From positions 62,001 through 126,000 of the forward strand of contig CAXTRK010000005.1 in NCBI GenBank assembly GCA_964246745.1: a stretch of DNA of 64,000 nucleotides, read 5' to 3'. The stretch comes from Lichenicoccus sp964246745. Lineage in GTDB: Bacteria > Pseudomonadota > Alphaproteobacteria > Acetobacterales > Acetobacteraceae. Below are positions 59,676-64,000 of this stretch, in pieces (the stretch's first letter is position 1; every line of letters starts with the position of its first letter). The notes under the pieces were generated by a model that ran no database searches, was not told the origin of the DNA, and worked only from the letters and a program-made list of their open reading frames with translations. The position numbers and the translations under genes were made by a program.

Positions 59676-61796
59676 TTACCGCAATTCCCTACCTCCTATG
59701 CCTAGCTGCCAAAACAGGAAGGTCAACTCTTTGGCGGCCTGCTGGATCTCGGCTCTGGCCGGCAGGGTGCCAGAATGGCCCGATTGGGAGTCGTAGAGCA
59801 GGAGCACGGGACGGCCCGACGCAGTTGCGTTCTGCAAGGCGGCGGTCATCTTGAGAGAGTGCATGGGGTTTACGCGCGTGTCCTTCGCACCAGTTACGAG
59901 CAAGACCGCCGGATAATCGCGGCCGTTTCGAACATGCTGGTAGGGCGAGTAGGCGTAAAGCGTGCGAAACTGCTCGGCGTTGGCGACCGAGCCATATTCC
60001 TTCACCCACCAGCGCGCGATGCCGAAATGCTCGTAGCGCAGCATGTCGGCGAGCGCATAGCGGGCGATCACGGCGGCAAATAATTCAGGATGCTGCGTGA
60101 TGGAGGCCAGCACCAGCAGCCCGCCATTGCTCATGCCCTGGATGGCCAGCTTGTTCCGATTGGTATAGCGGTGCGCCTCAAGCCATCGCGCGGCGGCTGC
60201 GAAATCGTCGAAGCTGTTCTGCTTGTTCGCCAGATCGCCGCCCTTGTGCCAAGCTTCGCCGAACGCCCCGCCGCCCCGAATGTTGGCCACCGCGTAGATG
60301 CCGCCATGCTCCAGCCATACCGCTTCCTCAGGGGAGAATTCCGGAGTTTGCGCCCAGTTGAAGCCGCCATAGCCATAAAGCAGAACGGCGCGTCTGCCGT
60401 CTCTGGCAAGCCCGCGCTTATGGGCGAGAAACATCGGCACACGCGTTCCGTCCGCCGAGCGATACCAGACCTGGTCGGTGACGAGTTCGGAGAGCCAGTG
60501 CGGCGCTGTCGGCGCTGACACGACCTCTTCGCTGTTCGATGCGACCGAATAGGCGAGAAACTCGCTTGGCGTCCCAAATGACGAATAGGAAAAACATACA
60601 ATAGGTGAATCTGATTGGCTGTCTATCAGAGACACCGTACCCAGTCCGGGAAGTGGCGGGGACTCCGCTTCCTTGCCGTGATGGTCATAGACTACGAGTC
60701 GCGAATGGGCGTCGTGGAGATAGTCGAGGAATAGCTTGCCCTGGGCGAGATGGAAGCTTTGCAGCGTATCGGCTTGTTCTGGAATAAGCGTACGCCAGTT
60801 CTGGATTTCAGGGTGGCTCGCATCGGCCACCATGATACGGCCGCGCGGCGCCTTCCAGTCCGTCTGGATGTAGATCTGGCCGTCGGCCGCTTTGGCATCG
60901 AAGTTGGCCGCGATGCCTCTGGCCAGCGCGCGTGCCGCTCCGTCGCCATCCGCGTCTTCTAGATAGAGGTCCGTAGGACCGGCCGCGCCGTGCAGCACCT
61001 GCAAAAGCAAGAGCCTTCCATCAGCCGAAAGCGTGGCTTCGAGAATTGATCCGGCCCCGAGCCCGCCTCCGAACAGCAGAGTGTCGCGTTCCGGCGGCGC
61101 CCCGAGCGTGTGCATGTAGAGCCGGGGACCGTCATCGTCTATCCGAATATAGAAAATCCGCTTTCCATCTGGAGAAAAAAGCAGCGACCAATAGATGTAT
61201 CGCGCCTCCGGTAAAACATCCGGCAGGATCTTGCCGGTGACGGCATTATCGAAATGGATGCTGAGCTGATCCTGGCCGCCGCGGCGGACGCCAAAGGCGA
61301 CAAGCTTTCCATCTTTTGAGACGTTCAGAAGCTCGAGCGTGGCACCCGCATCGGGGCTCAGCGTTCGCGCATCGATAAGCTGCTTCTCCGGCCCGTGCAG
61401 GCCAGCTCGCAGGGTCAGCGAAGCAATCTGCTGCCCTGCCTGCTTCTTCAAAAGAAAGAGGGCGCCGTTGCGCCAGATTGCGGTCTCGGGGACTTCCAGG
61501 TCTTCAAGCGAGCGCACGTCGTCCTGAACCAGGCCCAGTTCGGGACGATGATCAAGCAAGCGGCTGGTGTACCGTTGCTGTGCCGCGATCCATTCGTGCG
61601 TGCGAACAGAGCTGGAATTTTCCAGCCAGCGATAAGGATCGGCTATGCGTTGGCCATGAAGACGATCAGCGTCCGGACCTCGTGGAGAGGGCGGCGGCAC
61701 GCCGCGGGCGGAGGCAGATGCCGCGCCAGACGTATCGCATAACGCCAAAGACGGTAGCAACAGACACCATGCCGCCAGCGCTCTCGCCATGCCCAT
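59676..61796 (-). CDS. Secreted prolyl oligopeptidase (S9A)
   Basis: 706 residues. Signal peptide (LAAWCLLLPSLALCD). N-terminal region DADRLHGQRIADPYRWLEN is the S9A start; a beta-propeller (about 75-410) follows. The hydrolase shows LYGYGGFN, the nucleophile Ser in IQGMSNGGLL, Asp in TGAKDTRVNP and His in SGHSG. Cleaves short peptides after proline by family knowledge. Its 3' end lies 160 bp upstream of the AraC regulator, which is on the same strand. Second S9 enzyme in this 10-kb stretch, and only distantly similar to the one at 52516. Confidence 0.94.
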   Translation of the reverse strand: MGMARALAAWCLLLPSLALCDTSGAASASARGVPPPSPRGPDADRLHGQRIADPYRWLENSSSVRTHEWIAAQQRYTSRLLDHRPELGLVQDDVRSLEDLEVPETAIWRNGALFLLKKQAGQQIASLTLRAGLHGPEKQLIDARTLSPDAGATLELLNVSKDGKLVAFGVRRGGQDQLSIHFDNAVTGKILPDVLPEARYIYWSLLFSPDGKRIFYIRIDDDGPRLYMHTLGAPPERDTLLFGGGLGAGSILEATLSADGRLLLLQVLHGAAGPTDLYLEDADGDGAARALARGIAANFDAKAADGQIYIQTDWKAPRGRIMVADASHPEIQNWRTLIPEQADTLQSFHLAQGKLFLDYLHDAHSRLVVYDHHGKEAESPPLPGLGTVSLIDSQSDSPIVCFSYSSFGTPSEFLAYSVASNSEEVVSAPTAPHWLSELVTDQVWYRSADGTRVPMFLAHKRGLARDGRRAVLLYGYGGFNWAQTPEFSPEEAVWLEHGGIYAVANIRGGGAFGEAWHKGGDLANKQNSFDDFAAAARWLEAHRYTNRNKLAIQGMSNGGLLVLASITQHPELFAAVIARYALADMLRYEHFGIARWWVKEYGSVANAEQFRTLYAYSPYQHVRNGRDYPAVLLVTGAKDTRVNPMHSLKMTAALQNATASGRPVLLLYDSQSGHSGTLPARAEIQQAAKELTFLFWQLGIGGRELR

Positions 61797-61871
61797 TCAT
61801 CACTCGCTGATTCTTGTCGGGATAAGCCTAAGAGCCAGCGAAACCACATGACAAGAGAGCCTCGCTTGTTG

Positions 61872-63017
61872 CTACCGGACGTCCTCGGTGCGCAGCTTGA
61901 ACATCATGCCCTGCGCCCGGACCCCGAGGTCGCCCACGAGCGGCCCTTGCGGCGGCCCGTTCAAGACAACGCGCTCGCTGGGCGCGTTGGTGGCGAGGCC
62001 GGAGCTGGTGGTGGCGTCGAGCCGGCAGGCGCCCGCCGCTTCGCAGGTAAACGTCCCTGCGAGGCCGGTGCTGCCGAGACGCGAAATGCCGATCCAGCTA
62101 TCCACCAGCGCTCCGTCCTCGTCGGTGAGCAGCGACAGCCTGCCTTCCAGGGGCTGGTTGTCCATGGTGAGTGCGACCGCGTAGTCGTGCGCCGCCACCG
62201 GCAGCAGGTTGGGCACGTTCAGATCAGCCCCCATGCCGCCCAGGGTCGTCGCCATGCCGTGCAATGCCGTGAGCCAGAAGCGGCGGGCGACTTCCGGGAA
62301 GTTCGCATCGCCGGTGATGTCGGCGCCGACCCCGAACGCGTAGAACACGCTGCCGCGCAGGTAGGTGCCGAGCTTCTGGCCCAGATCGACCGGGGCGGAA
62401 CCAGCCTGGAACACGGAACCGAGATCGCTGTTCTCCGCCATGTCGGAATAGAGAATGGCGCGGATCGTCACTGAACTTGCCGAGAAACGGCCTTCGTCGG
62501 AAGCCAGCGCACGGATGATCTCCTTGTGCGGCGGACTGGCGGCGCGGACACCAACGGCGTCAGCCGCACGTTTGCCTTGCTCGTAGATCGCGGTCAGCGC
62601 CGAGCCCATGGCGGCGAGGAAGTATTTACGCTGGTCGGACAAGGTGGAGAGCGGATTGCGGCTGAACAGAAAGCTCCGCTTTTCGAGCGCGGCCTGCTGG
62701 GCTGCGGTGTAGCCGGGCCAGCAGCCTGACCAGAGTTCGCTGCTTTGCCCGCTTGCGGTCTCCAGGCGCACCACGGTGAGGCGCTCACCTGGGGCCAGGG
62801 TGGCGCGCAGCTTGTCCGCCAGCTTGCGCGCCCATGCGGTGTCGCCGTCCACCATCATGCGGTCGTCGATATAGAGCACGGTCTGGCGCACGCTTGGCGT
62901 GTTGCAGAAGGCCGGATCCAGCCCTTCGCGGCCGAACAAGGCGGCATGGGCGGCGCCAGGAGCAAACAACGCGGCCAGGACCGCGACGAGCGGCAGCAAG
63001 CGTGGCATCAGGCGCAT
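61872..63017 (-). CDS. Secreted protein of unknown function, possible vWA-like fold
   Basis: 381 residues. Signal peptide (LLPLVAVLAALFAPGAAHA). Segments VLYIDDRMMVDGDTAWARKL and TVRAILYSDMAEN-like (about residues 190-205) resemble the strand-plus-Asp edges of a von Willebrand A-like domain, which is a weak suggestion. C-terminal half is beta-rich (LTMDNQPLEGRLSLLTDEDG, GTFTCEAAGACRL). No family is named. It lies 3 bp downstream of the membrane-protein gene below, on the same strand. Confidence 0.7.
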   Translation of the reverse strand: MRLMPRLLPLVAVLAALFAPGAAHAALFGREGLDPAFCNTPSVRQTVLYIDDRMMVDGDTAWARKLADKLRATLAPGERLTVVRLETASGQSSELWSGCWPGYTAAQQAALEKRSFLFSRNPLSTLSDQRKYFLAAMGSALTAIYEQGKRAADAVGVRAASPPHKEIIRALASDEGRFSASSVTIRAILYSDMAENSDLGSVFQAGSAPVDLGQKLGTYLRGSVFYAFGVGADITGDANFPEVARRFWLTALHGMATTLGGMGADLNVPNLLPVAAHDYAVALTMDNQPLEGRLSLLTDEDGALVDSWIGISRLGSTGLAGTFTCEAAGACRLDATTSSGLATNAPSERVVLNGPPQGPLVGDLGVRAQGMMFKLRTEDVR

Positions 63018-63020
63018 CGG

Positions 63021-64000
63021 TCAGGACTCCAGTTCAAGCAGCAGCGCCGCGCGGTCGAGCGAGACCGGCGGCGGCGCCTCGCCCGCCTCCTGCAGCGCCG
63101 CACGGTAGTGCTCGGCGTTGCCGCGCACCACGGCGAGCACGGCGTCGTGGATGGCGCGCTCGTGCGCCTCGATCTGATCGAGCAGGGCGCGCTGCGGGGC
63201 GACCGCGTCGAGGCGGGTGGCGGCAGCGGTTTCGGTCTCGCGCAGCTCTTTGGCGGTGCGCGCCTCGGTCTGGCGGATGCGCTGATCGGCGACGCGGCGC
63301 AGACGGTGGAAGCGGCGCCAGGCGCGCCGGCGCTGGAGGGTCGCGTCCATGAAGTCCGGGTCGATGTCGTGGCAGACATAGGCGAAGAAGATGCCGACCA
63401 GCCAGGCGCCAAGATTGGCCAGCAGCGACAGCAGCACCTCGATGGTGGGATCGGTCTGCACCTGCACGCCGGGACCAAGGATGTTCGGTCCCGCCTGCGC
63501 GGCCATGGCGCGCTGGGCCGCGATCGCGCGCGAGCCGCCGGCGGCGCCCAGCACGACCAGCAGCGCGATCGTGGCCAGCACCAGCAGCCGCCAATCGCCG
63601 ATGCGCTTGATGCGTTCGGCGTGATGGCCGAAGCGGTGGCTCCACTGCTTGAGAATCGAGCCGTGGCCGTGCGAGGCGAAAGCGAGCAGCACGGCGAGGA
63701 TCACGGTCGTTCCGGCGGCGATCGCGGGAATGCCGAAAAACAGCAGGAACACGGTGTAGTTGATCAGCCACTCGGTGACGCCGACGCAGAACAGGGCCAG
63801 GAAGTAGATCGGGCTGCGCGCGAGCATGGTGGCCTGGCGGCCGCCGTTGGCGTCCGAGTAGCGCCGCAAGCGGGTGTCGGCGCGGGTATAGGTCTCGCGC
63901 CGTTCGCGGTAGCGATGGCTCTGCTCGGTCTCGCGCTCGATCTGGGCGAGGTCCTCGTCGCGCCTGCGGGTGAGCGCAATCATGTCGGCCTGCAGGCGGG
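63021..64000 (-). CDS. Membrane protein of unknown function (5' end may be beyond the window)
   Basis: The visible frame encodes 320 residues from ATG 63983 and stays open to the right edge, so the protein may begin further right. Basic/coiled N-terminal segment with many Arg/Glu, then helices IYFLALFCVGVTEWLINYTVFLLF-like (cited in part), AGTTVILAVLLAFASHGHG, LLVLATIALLVVLGAAGG and LLANLGAWLVGIFFAYVCHD, then a charged coiled coil (RIRQTEARTAKELRETE). It likely forms an operon with the secreted protein gene at 61872. Function unknown. Confidence 0.65.
   Translation of the reverse strand, partial: RLQADMIALTRRRDEDLAQIERETEQSHRYRERRETYTRADTRLRRYSDANGGRQATMLARSPIYFLALFCVGVTEWLINYTVFLLFFGIPAIAAGTTVILAVLLAFASHGHGSILKQWSHRFGHHAERIKRIGDWRLLVLATIALLVVLGAAGGSRAIAAQRAMAAQAGPNILGPGVQVQTDPTIEVLLSLLANLGAWLVGIFFAYVCHDIDPDFMDATLQRRRAWRRFHRLRRVADQRIRQTEARTAKELRETETAAATRLDAVAPQRALLDQIEAHERAIHDAVLAVVRGNAEHYRAALQEAGEAPPPVSLDRAALLLELES

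Noticed and set aside
1..64000. CRISPR arrays, tRNA or rRNA genes, insertion sequences and prophage
   Set aside because: Intergenic regions were read for regular spacers, cloverleaf ends, terminal inverted repeats and transposase or integrase motifs; none was convincing.

Overview
The window reads as chromosomal DNA from a GC-rich alphaproteobacterium. It fits the acid-tolerant Rhodospirillales/Acetobacteraceae best. The support is a zapA-6S RNA-fau neighbourhood, mltA-Tim44-secB, an EF-P beta-lysylation set (epmA/epmB/efp), a class I FbaB-type aldolase, a secreted S53 acid peptidase and several RND pumps. No rRNA, tRNA, CRISPR array, transposase or phage gene was recognised. The family-level assignment is an inference from gene content.

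Region 1 (1-16.7 kb) is the unusual part. It holds the 3' part of a beta-repeat protein gene, aroC (chorismate synthase), a secreted ScyD/ScyE-family beta-propeller protein, and a rearranged ebo cluster. The ebo cluster is known from cyanobacteria, scattered other bacteria and eustigmatophyte plastids, where it is linked to moving a metabolite precursor across the inner membrane. Here eboE-eboC lie on the minus strand, eboF is inverted in the middle, and eboA-eboB follow on the minus strand. The position of the usual eboD sugar phosphate cyclase is taken by a fused shikimate kinase/3-dehydroquinate synthase (AroK-AroB) that overlaps eboB by 4 bp. A Crp/Fnr regulator, a SEL1-repeat protein and trpB-trpA follow. 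Shikimate, chorismate and tryptophan enzymes, a ScyD/E protein and ebo genes therefore share one 16-kb block. The Nostoc scytonemin locus has the same kind of gene mix, but no scyA, scyB or scyC homologue is visible here.

Region 2 (16.7-29.2 kb) is mainly housekeeping: YmdB-type phosphoesterase, fau, 6S RNA, zapA, fbaB, thiE, an SbmA/YddA-type ABC transporter, a GH16 protein with two C-terminal repeats, two lipoproteins, epmA, epmB, efp and an inositol monophosphatase.

Region 3 (29.2-34.3 kb) is an OmpA/MotA-like/MotB-like operon outside any flagellar context, followed by a sedolisin peptidase. Region 4 (34.3-47.5 kb) has a two-component system and two complete tripartite RND pumps that converge. 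Region 5 (47.6-52.3 kb) has an orphan DNA methyltransferase, mltA, a Tim44-domain protein, secB and a PepSY membrane protein. Region 6 (52.5-64 kb) has two prolyl-oligopeptidase-family enzymes, a PaiB-like protein, an HSL-type hydrolase, a TonB-dependent siderophore receptor with an AraC regulator, and two unassigned envelope proteins, the last cut by the window edge.
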